Positions 11,225-22,534 of a DNA stretch of 64,000 nucleotides are shown in pieces (positions within the stretch are counted from its first letter, which is position 1; each line of letters opens with the position of its first letter). Made by a program: the position numbers and the translations under genes. The notes under the pieces were generated by a model. The model made no database searches. It worked only from the letters and a program-made list of their open reading frames with translations, and had not been told where the DNA came from. This DNA is from Macrotis lagotis (lineage: Eukaryota > Chordata > Mammalia > Peramelemorphia > Peramelidae). The stretch is from positions 425,101,890 to 425,165,889 of the forward strand of contig NC_133658.1 of the NCBI RefSeq assembly GCF_037893015.1, written 5' to 3'.

Positions 11225-11485
11225 TTAAACCACATAATTTCTAGATCCTTTCCAATTCTAATGTACTGTGTTCTATAATTCTAAAGCCCTTCTAACTCTG
11301 ACATTCTGGATTCTGCCACTCTTTCTAGATCTGATAATCTATAGTTTTATAATTATAACACAAAATGTTCTGAATTTAAAATCCCTTCCTGATGTGACAT
11401 TCTATCTCTTCTAACTCAAATGTTCCTTCCAGCTTTCATATTTCTTTTCACATTCTTTCATTCTAAGGTCCCTTCCAGCACTGAT
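11225..11485 (+). repeat. Second degenerate tandem array
   Basis: About seven variants of AAAGCCCTTCTAACTCTGACATTCT, as at 205-490; preceded by a + strand MIR (11150-11225). Confidence 0.55.
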
Positions 11486-11739
11486 ATCCTACAAATTTTT
11501 TATAAACCATTTTCCCACCTCCAGACATCTCCATATAGTTCATGCTCTCCTGAGAATTTCTCTGACTTTTTGTCTATCTCCTTGTTGCAAACATTTTTCC
11601 CATTGTACTGAACACCAAGTAATCATCTTAACACCATCTGAGTGGAGCCAATAACAGCCAGTGCTTATCTAGGAGTTCTTTGGATAGATATAAATCTAAA
11701 CAAGGCCCTCCCTTCAAAGAGATTGTTAATTCCATCTCC

Positions 11740-11985
11740 TCGTTTTCCACCTGACTTACATTTTGGAACTTCTCTGACTTCATTACCATGCCCTCAGATT
11801 AGGCACCTTTCCCATACACACAGATCCAAAAATGCATCTTTTGGCTTTCTTTTATGCATTATCTTCCCCTATTTTATTGTAAACTGTTTGAGAATAGGAG
11901 CTTTCTTTTGTCTTTTTTTTTATATATATTTGTATTCTCAGAGTTTAGCACATTGTAGGCACCAAGTAGATGTTGCTTGACTTTT
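11740..11985 (+). repeat. L2 LINE 3' end
   Basis: TTGTAAACTGTTTGAGAATAGG and CAGAGTTTAGCACATTGTAGG are standard L2 tail blocks. 12080-12225 is a + strand MIR. Confidence 0.65.
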
Positions 11986-12388
11986 ATTTACTATTACTTT
12001 CCCACTAGGGTGACATTAATTGGAGCATAACATTTTTAAAATTCACAACCAACAACACATAAACATGTTTATGATACAGTGAGACTGTGTGGTGAAAAGA
12101 TCATTGGAATGGAGAGACTTGGACTCAGATCTTGGTTCCTACATTTATTGAATGGGTAATTCTGGGCAGGTCTAATCACTCTGAGTCTCAGTCTCTGCTT
12201 TGGTAAAATAAGGATGGGAAAATTTGAGTTATTTACCTTAAGGTTGTTGGGAGGGGGTTGCTTTTTAAATCTGTTGTTATTGCTAATATTATTGTTATCT
12301 ATCCTACATGCTGAAAAGTAAGAAGAAAAGGAGTGATGAGGGAGGGAAAGAAGAGATCTCAGGATGCTTCTTACAAGAGGTTGCTCTT

Positions 12389-12536
12389 GGGGCGGCTAGG
12401 TGGCGCAGTGGATAAAGCAGGAGTACCTGGGTTCAAATCCAGTCTCAGACACTTAATAATTACCTAGCTGTGTGGCCTTGGGCAAGCCACTTAATCCCAT
12501 TTGCCTTGCAAAAATCTAAAAAAAAAAAAAAAAAAA
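12389..12536 (+). repeat. WSINE1-type SINE, internally deleted
   Basis: Perfect duplication AAGAGGTTGCTCTT at 12375-12388 and 12537-12550. About 18 bases after GGATAAAGCA are missing. An A run of about 20 suggests recent insertion. It lies 160 bases upstream of the EVL polyproline exon. Confidence 0.94.
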
Positions 12537-12709
12537 AAGAGGTTGCTCTTAATTTCTCATTTGTGTCTCTTAGAAGAGAAGAGCCCTTTGACCTTCTGGG
12601 GTCTTTTCTAGGGATTCAGGGAAAGGCGAGATACCTTGGGAGAGTGAATATGATGGTGACACTGTAAGAACTTTGTATTACTTACTGATCAGATATTTTC
12701 ACGTTCTAG

Positions 12710-12942
12710 GTCCCATCCTCCCCCCAGGACACCCCTCGTCCACAGGCACTGCCCCTCTACCTTCAGGAGGGCCGCCCCCACCACCCCCACCACCAGTGCC
12801 CCCTCCACTCACAGGGGCAGCACCACCACCACCACCACCACCACTGCCAGTAAGTGGGGTGCAAAGCACCATCCATGACGATGCTTCAGTTTCTGGACTT
12901 GCAGCAGCACTGGCGGGCGCAAAACTCCGAAGAGTCCAGCGG
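12710..12942 (+). CDS. EVL: EVL exon: polyproline core and start of EVH2 (block A)
   Basis: This is the largest coding exon (233 bases). Residues 1-10 read [11 protein letters not shown] Pro-rich run follows with two stretches of seven prolines around VPPPLTGAA; it is the binding region for profilin and for SH3/WW proteins. The last third contains [17 protein letters not shown], the G-actin-binding block A at the start of EVH2. The acceptor is ACGTTCTAG and the donor CGG|GTGAGT, and the exon ends on a codon boundary. The complementary strand is an open Gly-rich frame only because it is antisense to CCN codons; it is not a gene. Length changes in the proline runs between species would be expected from their CCA/CCC/CCT repeats. 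Confidence 0.96.
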
Positions 12943-13130
12943 GTGAGTAGGGAAAAGTGTGTGAAAATCAACCCTGCCTGGTTCCTCCTTTTCCCTCTTC
13001 CCTACACATTTTCCAAAAGAATTTCAGGAACAAGATTAAGTACATTATTAAACTAATTCACTGTGAGACCTTTGTAAGTCATTTCCCCTCAGTTTTCTCC
13101 TCTATAAAATGGGTTGGGAAGCATTGCATG

Positions 13131-13605
13131 GATTGTCAGAGTTTGGAGTTGAAACACAGTTCTGCTGTTTCCTATCTGTGTAACCTCAGACTGGTCACAA
13201 CCTCTGAGACTCAGCTTCCTCTTCTTTAGAATGGGAGCAAGGGGGTCTAGGTGACCTCTGAGGGCCCTTTCAGTTCCAACATCCTATGACTCTGTAAATG
13301 GTACCTGTGAAGATTGGCAGCTCCCTACTGCAAAAGCTTCAGCTGGGTTTTGTATTCTCCATTCCTTGCCTGGAGATGCTTGGCTCTCACCAGCATCCTC
13401 TTCCAGCAGGCTGCTGGCTAGTCCAAGTTCTGTTGTCCATGCAACCTCCAGTTTACTGGATTTGAAGCCAAGAAAACCTAGAATACCAACTAGCTGCATC
13501 TGGAATTACTAACCATGTGACTTAACTTCTCTTGGCCTCAGTGTCCTATCTGTAAAATGAGAGAATTGGATTTGATGATCACTCTAAATCTATGATCCTG
13601 TTAAG
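13131..13605 (+). repeat. Two MIR copies
   Basis: 13131-13295 (TGTGTAACCTCAGACTGGTCAC) and 13495-13605 (AACCATGTGACTTAACTTCTC) sit in the 894-base EVL intron. Another MIR-like tail is at 13620-13735. Confidence 0.65.
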
Positions 13606-13836
13606 TCCCTGTGCTCTTGTGAACTCTTTTTCCTCCTCTGTATGATGGGTCAGTTGGACCAGGTGATTGCTGAAGCTCTCCAACTTGCATATGTTCCATG
13701 ATTCCAAGGTCCCTTCCAACTCTGACACCCCATTGTCAGACATGGTCTAGCTCACCCAACCATCTTTCTTGCCTCCCCTCCTCCCACTCTACCCCCATGC
13801 CCTTGGCCCCTGAAGTATCATCTTCTCTGTCTTTAG

Positions 13837-13958
13837 CCAGAAGATGGTTCTGGGGTTTCCAGTCCCAGTGGAACTTCGAAGTCAGAAGCCAACCGGACAA
13901 GCAGTGGTGGTGGTGGGGGAGGCCTCATGGAGGAAATGAACAAACTTCTGGCCAAGAG
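13837..13958 (+). CDS. EVL: EVL exon: EVH2 block B (F-actin binding)
   Basis: This 122-base exon starts [20 protein letters not shown] and ends with a six-glycine run leading into [11 protein letters not shown], the conserved F-actin-binding block of Ena/VASP proteins. The acceptor is CTGTCTTTAG. The donor AG|GTTCGT is off consensus at +3 to +5, but the frame continues exactly into the next exon (AG|G gives Arg). The glycine run is coded mostly by repeated GGT codons, so small length variants are likely. Confidence 0.95.
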
Positions 13959-14290
13959 GTTCGTGGGCTCCTGGTCCTGTGGGGTCTTGGGAGCAGCCTC
14001 CTCCTCAGGGGTCTTTACCCCCCAGCCCCAGGTCTGGGTTATCCCTCTAGTTTGACTAACATATAGAATATGTGGCAGATTATATGAGGTAAGGCTGGAA
14101 AGGCCAGGGTCCCTGAGAGACCTCTTATCTCACCCTGTACACATCACCCCTGAGAAGTGGCATGACTAGTACCTTCCCCAGGCTGGGCAACCCCCAGAGG
14201 AAGCTTTGAATCTGAAGCATACCAGCAGAATGTGATCATGCCAGAATCTGGAGGGATCCACATGCAGTATGTCTCTTTTCCTGTATTTAG

Positions 14291-14351
14291 GAGAAAAGCA
14301 GCATCCCAGACTGACAAGCCAGCAGACAGAAAGGAGGATGAAAGCCAAACC
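14291..14351 (+). CDS. EVL: EVL exon: end of block B, charged linker
   Basis: The 61-base exon reads RKAASQTDKPADRKEDESQT after completing the shared Arg codon. This continues the KLLAKRRKAASQ basic actin-binding stretch. The acceptor is CTGTATTTAG and the donor ACC|GTAAGC. The preceding intron is only 332 bases, so this exon and the one before it are a close pair, as in the human gene. Confidence 0.95.
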
Positions 14352-14449
14352 GTAAGCATTGACCCTGCTCCCAGGGGGCATCTAAGTTCAATTTCATCCC
14401 ACTGAACAAAACAGGCAGTGTGGTCGATGTGGGAGAAAAGACCCTTGAA

Positions 14450-14620
14450 CTTATAAATCAGGAAAACTGGGTTTTTCCCAACCTTCTCAGTCCCAGCTCT
14501 TCTTCCTAGTTGGGTGACCTTAGATTAATCACTTTCTTCCTTTGACTTCAGTGTCTTCATCTTTCAGATGAAGGCATGGAGTTTTAAGTCCCTTCTGATG
14601 CTAAATTCTGTCCTGTGACC
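14450..14620 (+). repeat. MIR
   Basis: GTTGGGTGACCTTAGATTAATC and TCATCTTTCAGATGAAGGC fit the MIR core. 14620-14884 shows nothing recognised. Confidence 0.6.
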
Positions 14621-14902
14621 TATTGTATGGGAGCTATGAGAAGTCAAACTAAATCTTTCCAACAACAACAACAAAAGTATGATTTAAGTGTCAGTGTTTA
14701 GGCACAAGAAGAGACACAAAGCTTGGATGAGACACAGTCCCTACCAAAAGACAATTTATAGGGCCATGATTCAAAATTATATGTTATGACTTTATCAGAG
14801 AGGCTTGAATGTTGTACCCTATGAGGTCCAAGGGGACTGAGAGCAGGGAAGTTCCCAAAAGAAATGGTACTTTATTTGGGCTTTAAAGAAAATATAACAT
14901 AG

Positions 14903-15055
14903 GGGTGGTTAGGTGGCATAGTGGATAAAGCACTGGCCTTGGAGTCAGGAGTACCTGGGTTCAAATCCAGACTCAGACACTTAATAATTACCTAGCCGTG
15001 TGGCCTTGGGCAAGCCACTTAACCCCATTTGCCCCCCAAAAAAAAAATCTAAAAA
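14903..15055 (+). repeat. WSINE1-type SINE
   Basis: Target duplication AAGAAAATATAACATAG at 14886-14902 and 15057-15073. Tail TTTGCCCCCCAAAAAAAAAA departs from the usual TTGCCTTGCAAAA. Confidence 0.93.
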
Positions 15056-15510
15056 AAAGAAAATATAACATAGCAAAAGTTTAAAAAAAAAAGGATGGGG
15101 AAGGGAAGGAAGAGTGTGCATTCCAGACTGAGAGAACATGAGTCTGTAGGTGAAGTGAGATCTGTGGCAAGTTGTTTGAAAGAATGCTGGCCTCTTAACA
15201 AAGGTTATTAACTGAGGAGTCACAATGAAGTAGTTTGATGGAAAACCCAGGACTTGGGCTGCCATCTAGATCTCAGTTCCTTAAGCCTGTCCCCAACATT
15301 AGGGCAGCCTTCAGGTGAGCCAGGTTGAAACTCTTGTGCAGTCAGATCCCCGTTAACCCTCTAGGTTTCCAAGACCTTATTTTGGTGGCAGAATAGTAAA
15401 ACTGGGAGAAGGGAAGCTCCCCTCACCATAGAATCAAACAGTCTTTGAGAATATGGCCTGGCTCCATATCTGGGAGTATCTAAGTTGGACCAATTAAAAA
15501 TGAAGAACAA

Positions 15511-15659
15511 GGGGCGGCTAGGTGGTGTAGTGCATAAAGCACTGGTCCTGGACTCAGGAGTACCTGAGTTCAAATCCGGTCTCAGACACTTAATAATTAC
15601 CTAGCTGTGTGGCCTTGGGCAAGCCACTTAACCCTGTTTGCCTTGCAAAAAAAAAAAAA
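15511..15659 (+). repeat. WSINE1-type SINE
   Basis: Flanked by AAGAACAA at 15503-15510 and again after the A tail. 15074-15502 holds no recognised element. Confidence 0.9.
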
Positions 15660-15724
15660 AAAGAACAAAAAAAGCATAGTGCAGTGAAAAATCAAATCAA
15701 CAAACATTTATTAAGCACTTATTA

Positions 15725-15940
15725 TGTGGTAACTCAGTGGATAGAGCACTGGACCTGGAACCAGTAAGACTTGAGTTCAAATCCAGCCTCAGATACTTAG
15801 AAGCCAGGTGACCCTGGATAAATCACTGGATGGACCCTGTTGCCTTAATCTACTGGAGAATGAAAGGGTAAAGCACTCCAGTGTCTTTACCAAGAAAACC
15901 CCATGTACAATACCATCCAGGGGTCATAAAGAATCGGACC
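15725..15940 (+). repeat. MAR1-type SINE
   Basis: AACTCAGTGGATAGAGCACTGG head and CACTCCAGTGTCTTTACCAAG tail block. Confidence 0.82.
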
Positions 15941-16002
15941 TGCCATGCAAGACTTTAGGTTAATCTCTAGAGATGCAAGGCAGAGATGGTCTTGCCTTCT
16001 GA

Positions 16003-16600
16003 GGTGGGGGGAGGGAGAGAAAGAGAAGACAGAGAGGAGAGAGAGAGAGGAGAGCAAGAGAGAGAGAAGACAGAGAAAGAGAGGAGAGAAAGACAGAAAG
16101 AGAGGAGAGAGAGACAGAGAGATGGAGAGAGACAAAGAGACAAAGAAGAGACAAAGACAGAGACGGACACAAAGAGAAAGAAGAGAGCAAGAGAGACAGA
16201 GACTCAAAGAGAGAGAGACACAAAGAGAGAAAGGAGAGAGAGAGGAGAGACAGAGAAAAGAAAGAGAGGGAGAAAACAAAGGAGAGACAGAGTGAGACAG
16301 AGACAGAGAAAGACACAGAGAGACAGAGAGGAGACAAAGACAGCAAGAGAGACAGAGACACAAAGAGAAAGGAGAGAGACTGAGAGACACAGAGATAGAG
16401 CAAGAGAGACAGAAACACAGAGAAGTGAGACAGAGACAGAGACAGAGAGGAGAAACAGAGAGGAGAGAGAGACACACACACACACAGAGACGAAGAAGAG
16501 AGACAGAGACAGAGAGAAAAAGAGAGAGAGATGGAGAGAGACAGAGAAGCACAAAGAGAGGAAGAAGAGAAAAGAGAGAGAGAGAGAGAAAATGAGAATG
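16003..16600 (+). repeat. 600-base imperfect GA-rich purine tract
   Basis: Nearly pure A/G on the + strand with dispersed C, mainly GAGA, GACA and GAAA words. Long open frames in both directions are low-complexity artefacts (Arg/Glu on +, Ser/Leu on -). Confidence 0.95.
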
Positions 16601-16869
16601 AAAATGAAAGTTTCTGAGATGGAGAAAACATTAGTAAATGCCAGAAAAAGACATCTGGAATGGGTAGAATTTAAGTCTTGAAGGATGTCAGAAATGGAAG
16701 GGCAACATTGCAGGTCTGGAGAACACTGCAAGTGCAAAGACACAAGATTATTGGATAGACTGCATCATGAGGAAATTTTCCTGTGATTCGCTGTTAGGGC
16801 CAAGGGAAGGGAGTGTGAGAGGACTAGAGAGGGTCCAAGGTGATGAGGAGCCTTGGATTCAGAGTTAGG

Positions 16870-16995
16870 GGACTTGTTTCTTGCCCCATCTCTGCCACTT
16901 ACTATCTCTGTGAAAAATTCCTCTCCCTCTTCATGCCTCAGCTTTCTAATCTATACAATGAGGAGACTGGCCTGGGTAGGGCCTGTTCTGACTCA
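16870..16995 (+). repeat. MIR
   Basis: CTGCCACTTACTATCTCTGTG and CCTCAGCTTTCTAATCTATA. 16600-16870 and 17000-17560 show nothing recognised. Confidence 0.6.
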
Positions 16996-17559
16996 GAATC
17001 CATGATGTGAATCCATGGCCTAGTTCAGCTGTTTTCATTTTTTACAGGTGACAAAAGTGAAATACCAGTTGGATGGGATTTGCCTAAACTCACCCTGTGA
17101 ATCAGTAGCAGAGCCAAGACAGATCCAGACCCCTCCCCCAACCTGGACCGTATCTAGGGCACCACGGTGCCACTCTTAGATGGCAGAATAATCAGAAAGG
17201 ACCAAAAGATCAGCACTTTGGTTCTGAATGCCCCATCCTCCTCCACCTGACCCATCCTCCTGAAAACCTTGAAAGGAAGCTAAGAAACAAATGAAATGCA
17301 AAGTGTACCAGAGGATATTTGATTACTCCAGGCAAATTTGAGTTCCAATGATGGATCACAATTGATGATTTGAAGGGAGTTAGGAGAAGAGAAACTGTTC
17401 CTGAGGGGCAGGGGCAGATCCAGTGGGCAGATCCATGGCACAGGGACCATGATTAACTTTTATTTTCAAAATGCTTCTTTCACTTTGGGTTGCCTTTTAG
17501 AATTCAGTTTGTCCTTCATGCTCCAGACAGGGCAGGGGCACTTTTTCCCCCTCTAAGGA

Positions 17560-17775
17560 GGTAGGGAGAAGGGGGAAAGGGGAGAGAGGGTGGGAGGGGG
17601 AAGAGAGAGAGAAAAAATGGGGGGGAAGAGGGAGGGAGAGGGGGAGTGGAGGGGAAAAGGAGAGGGGGAGAGAGAGGGAGAGGGCAAGTAGGAGAGAGAG
17701 GGGGAAAGAGGAAGGGAGACAAGAGGAAGGGAGAGGAAGAGAAAGAGAGAGGGAGAGAGAGAGGGAAAGGGAGAA

Positions 17776-17834
<59 letters not shown>
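17560..17834 (+). repeat. GA/GGA purine tract ending in a pure (GA)28
   Basis: GGGA-rich sequence changes into an uninterrupted GA repeat at 17779-17834. A short TG repeat follows at 17948-17967. Confidence 0.95.
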
Positions 17835-17839
<5 letters not shown>

Positions 17840-18371
17840 GGTAGAGACAAATAGACTTGAGACTCAAATCAAACTTCTACCTACTTCAGGGAGCCTTTCT
17901 CATACAACTACTAGTATCTTCCCCGCTTCTATCTACTTTCTCTCTCCGTGTGTGTGTGTGTGTGTGTATGGTTAGAAAAATGTTATGTATTACATGTATA
18001 AATATAAATAATATGAAATTATTATAAACACATTATGATTTGATCAAATGAGCAAATACTTCTAAGCACTTCAGTGTTTGGTGCAAAGTAGGCTCTATAT
18101 AAATTCTTATTCTTTTCCTTGAGGTGAAGCAAAAAGAGCTTCTGTCCTCAAGGAGCTTATATATCAATAAGAGCTAAAGCCTTTTTACATTGTGAGCATT
18201 CCTTTCACCTGTGAGTTCAGAGCCCTTTCATAGCTTTTTTAATGTGTACTTGTTCACGTTTTCCCATTCATGGTACATAAAGAAGCTATGGGAACCAACC
18301 TTATAAGAAGGCCTCCCTGAGCCTCTTTGGAATTGTGATTCCAAGCTGTTCATTCCAGTTCATTTGTCATA

Positions 18372-18860
18372 AGACAGCCAGGTAGTGCAGTGGATATATT
18401 TGAGTTTTTGTTTTTGTACATAATTTTTTATTTTTTCCAATTACATGTTAAGATAGTTATCAGCATTCATTTTTTTAATTTTTTTATTTATTTAAGGCAA
18501 TGGGACTAAGTGACTTGCCCAAGGTCACACAGCTAGACAATTATTAAGTGTCTGAGAGCGCATTTGAACTCAGGTCCTCCTGACTCCAGAACCCGTACTC
18601 TATCCACTACGCCACCTAGCTGCCCCATATCAGCATTCATTTTAAAAAAGGTTTGGAATTCCAATTATTTCTCTTTCCTTCCCTCCACTCTCCCATTCCC
18701 AACAGAGAAAGCAATCTGAACTTGAGTTCAAATCCAGGCTAAAATACTAACAAGTCACTTAAACTCTGTATGTCTCAGTTTCTTCACTTGTAAAATGGGG
18801 ATAATAGCTGCACCTGCCTCAGAGAGTGGTTATCAGAATCAGATGAGATATTTATAAAAG
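18372..18860. repeat. Three-level nested repeats
   Basis: A + strand tRNA-SINE head (18372-18397) resumes at about 18723 (TTGAGTTCAAATCCAGG). Between them lies a - strand LINE 3' end (TTTTTTCCAATTACATGTTAAG ... TCTCCCATTCCCAACAG), itself split by a SINE. 17970-18370 shows nothing recognised. 18740-18860 is MIR-like. Confidence 0.7.
18474..18627 (-). repeat. WSINE1-type SINE inside the LINE
   Basis: Target duplication TATCAGCATTCATTT at 18458-18472 and 18628-18642. Confidence 0.9.
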
Positions 18861-18872
18861 TGCTTAGCACAG

Positions 18873-19034
18873 GACAGCTAGGTTGGCACAGTGGATAGAG
18901 CACCAGCCCTGGAGTCCGGAGGACCTGAGTTCAAATCCAACCTCAGATACTTAATAATTGTATAACTGTGTGACCTTGGGAAAACCACTTAACCCTATTG
19001 CCTTAAATCAATTTTAAAAAAAAAAAAAATTTTT
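18873..19034 (+). repeat. WSINE1-type SINE
   Basis: Perfect duplication AAGTGCTTAGCACAG at 18858-18872 and 19035-19049. The copy uses CTCAGATACTTAATAATTG and the older GATAGAGCACCAGCC head. 19050-19731 holds nothing recognised. Confidence 0.93.
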
Positions 19035-19731
19035 AAGTGCTTAGCACAGTACCCTATAGGAAAAAAATGTTTATTCCCTTCTAAGTCCTTCTATTTAACT
19101 TGGTCATCTTTTCTAGTCATATATAGCCTTAATAATGTCATTTTTAGAAGTCATTACCCACATATACCCATATCGGGTAAAAGCAAGGATAGAGAATGTT
19201 CAGTCCAAATGCACCAAAAATGTTGGGTTTCAAATGCCTTGGGCCTTGGACTCAAGCCTTGGGCAATGCTTCATTACTGAAAGCACTAAGCATGGGCTGT
19301 GAGATGTGTGAGCAGTGGGACTTAGCATGGCTTAGATAGGATTCATTCCTGCAAACTACAGTATGACTGAGAAAAGAAAACTCCCTCTACTGAAACTCAC
19401 AGTTTAGAGAGCACCAAAATTTCAATGGGCATGGAATAGTTTAGTTGGGACTTGTTCAGCTTCACTAAGCCAATGTGTCAAAGGAAAGACTTGGCAGAGT
19501 TAAGTTTTTTCTGGCATTGAGGCCAGCTCTCTCTGTCTAGTATTCCACACTTCCTCTTGGAACCAAACAATCCTGCGGTCTATAGGTATCATTCTTTGAG
19601 GAGGTCAGACAACCACCTGCCATTTTGTCCTTGACACTGTATCCGATTGACCCAGGTTTCAGAGTCTCATTTCTGTTGAGTAGCCAAGGCTTACAAAATG
19701 TCTGATAGGATGTCCCATATTTTGTTTTCAG

Positions 19732-19795
19732 GAAGAATCTAGCACCTCACCTTCCCCAGGAACCAGAGGGGCTGGTCAGCCACCAAATGCCTCAG
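19732..19795 (+). CDS. EVL: EVL exon: Ser/Pro-rich linker
   Basis: Acceptor TTTTGTTTTCAG and donor TCAG|GTAAGC bound 64 bases reading EESSTSPSPGTRGAGQPPN and then Ala-Ser. Human has DPSTSPSPGTRAASQPPNSS here, so the block is clearly homologous but less conserved than the actin-binding parts. It lies in the disordered segment between F-actin binding and tetramerisation. Confidence 0.93.
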
Positions 19796-20425
19796 GTAAG
19801 CACAAACCGAGTTGATCCTAGAAACCTTTTTCCTGGAAAAAATCCATGCATTCCTTCTGTTGGAGACCTTCATGAGAGAATCCAACTGGGAACTTGTCTT
19901 TTATTGACCCTCTACCTCAAGCTAGATTCTTTAAAAGACCCCCAAAAAAGAAAGATCTGCATTATACGAAGACCTCAGCTGAAATACAAACTTAATTTTT
20001 ATTAGTATTTAAAGATGTGAAGAACTCGAGAATATAGTGTTAGACTCACTTTGGACATAGAATGCCATCAAGTAGAAAGGCACTGAGGGTATGAGTCCAA
20101 GTCACAAAATCAAATAATCTCAGAATGTTAAACCCAGAAAATTCTTAGATGTCACCTAGTGCAACACATCAGTCCAAGGCAATAAATGGCTTGTCTAAGG
20201 TCATACAGCAAGGAAGGGGCAGAGCCAGGATTTAAGGTGGTGCCAAAGTTCTATCCTTTTTGCCATGCTTATTTAACTTAATTTTAGTTAAAGTATCGTT
20301 CATGCCCTTTGCTTTAACAACACATATATTTTCAAATATATCTGCCCCTATACCTCTCACATTCTCCCTCCTCCACCATCCTCCAGAAAAATGTTACTTA
20401 GAACAAAGTGATGTTTGTTATTTTT

Positions 20426-20558
20426 ATTTTTTAGGTTTTTGCAAGGCAAATGGGGTTAAGTGGTTTGCCCAAGGCCACACGGCTAGGTAATTATTAAGTG
20501 TAAGAGACAGGATTTGAACGCAGGTACTCCTGACTCCAGGGTCAGTGCTTTATGCCCC
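20426..20558 (-). repeat. WSINE1-type SINE
   Basis: Duplication TGTTTGTTATTTTT flanks it (about 20412 and 20559). The 5' head is truncated after AGTGCTTTATGCC. 20150-20245 is a - strand MIR remnant. Confidence 0.85.
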
Positions 20559-20754
20559 TGTTTGTTATTTTTTTTAAGTTGAGTAAACTTAAGTTGAGTA
20601 AACTGGTTTAAGTAAACCAACCAGTACATGAACTGTATCTGAAGACAAACCTCTTATATCTTGGGTCTCCTGTTTGCCATTAAAAGAGGAGAACACTATA
20701 TCTTTGGAGCAAATCTAAATCATTTTAATTAGTTTTTAAATCAGTTTTGGTTTG

Positions 20755-20972
20755 ACAGGGTGGTTCAGTGGGTCTAAAGTCAGAAAGACCTGAGTTCAAA
20801 TCCATCTTCAGATATATACTAACTGTATGATCCTGGCCAAGTCATTCAACCCCTGTATTCCTCAGTTTCCTCATTGGAGAAAGGACCTACCTCCTAGGGT
20901 TCTTGTGAGGATCAAATCAGATAATAAATCGTAAAGTGGTTAGCTTAATAGCTGGCACATAGTGGGCACTTG
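20755..20972 (+). repeat. tRNA-SINE/MIR hybrid-like copy
   Basis: AAGACCTGAGTTCAAATCC, TATGATCCTGGCCAAGTCA and a 3' end with AGCTGGCACATAGTGGGCAC, as in MIR-related SINEs. Confidence 0.65.
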
Positions 20973-20999
20973 ATTTTTTTCCTTTCTTCTTTTACTGTA

Positions 21000-21900
21000 C
21001 TATTTACATTTTTATAATCTTTGTATCTATTGCTTTCTTACTATAAAATAGTTCATAAGAGTTTTCTCATGTTTCTCTGAATTCTTATATGTACTATTTA
21101 TTATGCTACAATAATATTTCACTAAATTCACTTACCATGTTCAGCTCAACCATTCCATAATCAATGAGTTCCTCATTTGTTTCCTTGTTCTTTGCTACAA
21201 GCCAAAGTGGCATATATGGGACTTTTCCATCTTTTAATTCCTTGGTTATTTGCCTGGTGAGAGATCACTGGGTTGAAGAATATGGAAATTTTTGTTATTT
21301 TTGTCACACCATTCCAAACTACTTTTCAGAATGGTTGGATCAATACACAGTTGGATCAGTGTATTAGTGTGTTAGTCTCCTCAAAGACTCTATCACATTA
21401 TTTTCATTTCTTGTCATCTTTATTAGTTTTCTGGTATGAAGTAAACTGAGTTATCTTCACTTGATTTTTTTTTATTATTAATGATTTGGAACAATCTTTC
21501 ATACATTTGGTTGTGATTCTTCTTTTGAGAACTATATGTTCATCATAGTCTCATAGCTGCTCATCCATTGGGATATGTTTCTTGGTCTTATATAATTGTG
21601 TTTATTCTCTATCTACAGCTGGAACCTCAGACCTTTATTGGTAATAAATACCATGAAGACTTTTTCACCCAATTCACATTTTCTCTTTTTATTCTATGCA
21701 GTGGAGCACTAGCCAAGGAGATCCCAGCCCAATTTATCTCTTGTAATGCCCTCCATTTTTTCTTCTTTACTTGGCCACACTTAATTATTAATAATTGATC
21801 AAGGATATAACTATTTTTATGATATGACCTTTTACATTTGTCATGTATTCATATGAAGACAAGCAGTAGGACAAATATTCTTCTATTTAAGTTCAACTTT
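21000..21900 (-). repeat. Old LINE 3' region
   Basis: CATTCCATAATCAATGAGTTC, GGTTGAAGAATATGGAAATT and CAGAATGGTTGGATCAATAC are typical - strand blocks of mammalian LINE 3' regions, as also at 56400-57195. All frames are broken. 21900-22340 shows nothing recognised. Confidence 0.6.
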
Positions 21901-22343
21901 ACTTATGTAGTCAGTTTTGTAATTGTATTTCTTTAAGTCTTCAATGTGACTAGGTCAATTGACTGCTAGGTATCTTATGCAATTTGGAATTATTTTGAAA
22001 AGTGACAGCCAAAAATAAGAGAAGTAGCTTAATCATACTTTTTAATTTGTAGATGGATGGAAGCTAAAAGAAGACTCAATATATTTTTTATAATATTCTC
22101 AAATGGTACTCCTAAGTTTCTAGTCACTGAAGTATTTAAGTAGAAGCTAGATCACCACTTGCTAGGGTTTTTGTAGACTACCTCCATGACTTGGACTGGG
22201 GTTGGACCTAATGTGCACAATTTCTAGTCCTTTGATTCTCAGATTCTGACTGGCGCATCTGAGGCAGTCATTGCTACATGGTGGGTTTAGCTAAGAAAGA
22301 ATGGAGGCTAGGAAAGGACACACTCTTTGATCCCACTCTACAG

Positions 22344-22410
22344 ATCCTGGGAAGAAGCCCTGGGAGAGGAGCAATTCTGTGGAGAAGCCTGTAGCCTCAT
22401 TACTCTCCAG
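22344..22410 (+). CDS. EVL: EVL exon: conserved KPWERSNSVEKPV block
   Basis: This 67-base exon starts G|AT (Asp) and contains KKPWERSNSVEKPVASLL, almost identical to human EVL. It ends two bases into an Arg codon (AG). The next 63-base exon and the exon at 27262 both start with the single base needed to finish it, so either splice keeps the frame. Confidence 0.95.
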
Positions 22411-22534
22411 GTGAGCCATGGACCCTTCCTTAAACCAGGGAGGGCCAGCTTGGGGCCCATCTGGGGTGGGGGTGAGTAAGAGGGTTCATAAAGTCTTGCT
22501 CCAATCCTCCTGTTTGTCTCATTCCCTTGCTTAG

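Noticed and set aside
12699..12971. Gly-rich 90-residue frame on the - strand
   Set aside because: It is antisense to the EVL polyproline exon; CCN codons read as GGN.
15945..16743. Several 100-230 residue open frames on both strands
   Set aside because: They lie in a GA-rich tract and are pure Arg/Glu/Lys or Ser/Leu low complexity; no start context, domain or splice structure.
17497..17975. Open frames of Ser/Leu or Arg/Glu
   Set aside because: Same artefact from the GA/GGA tract.
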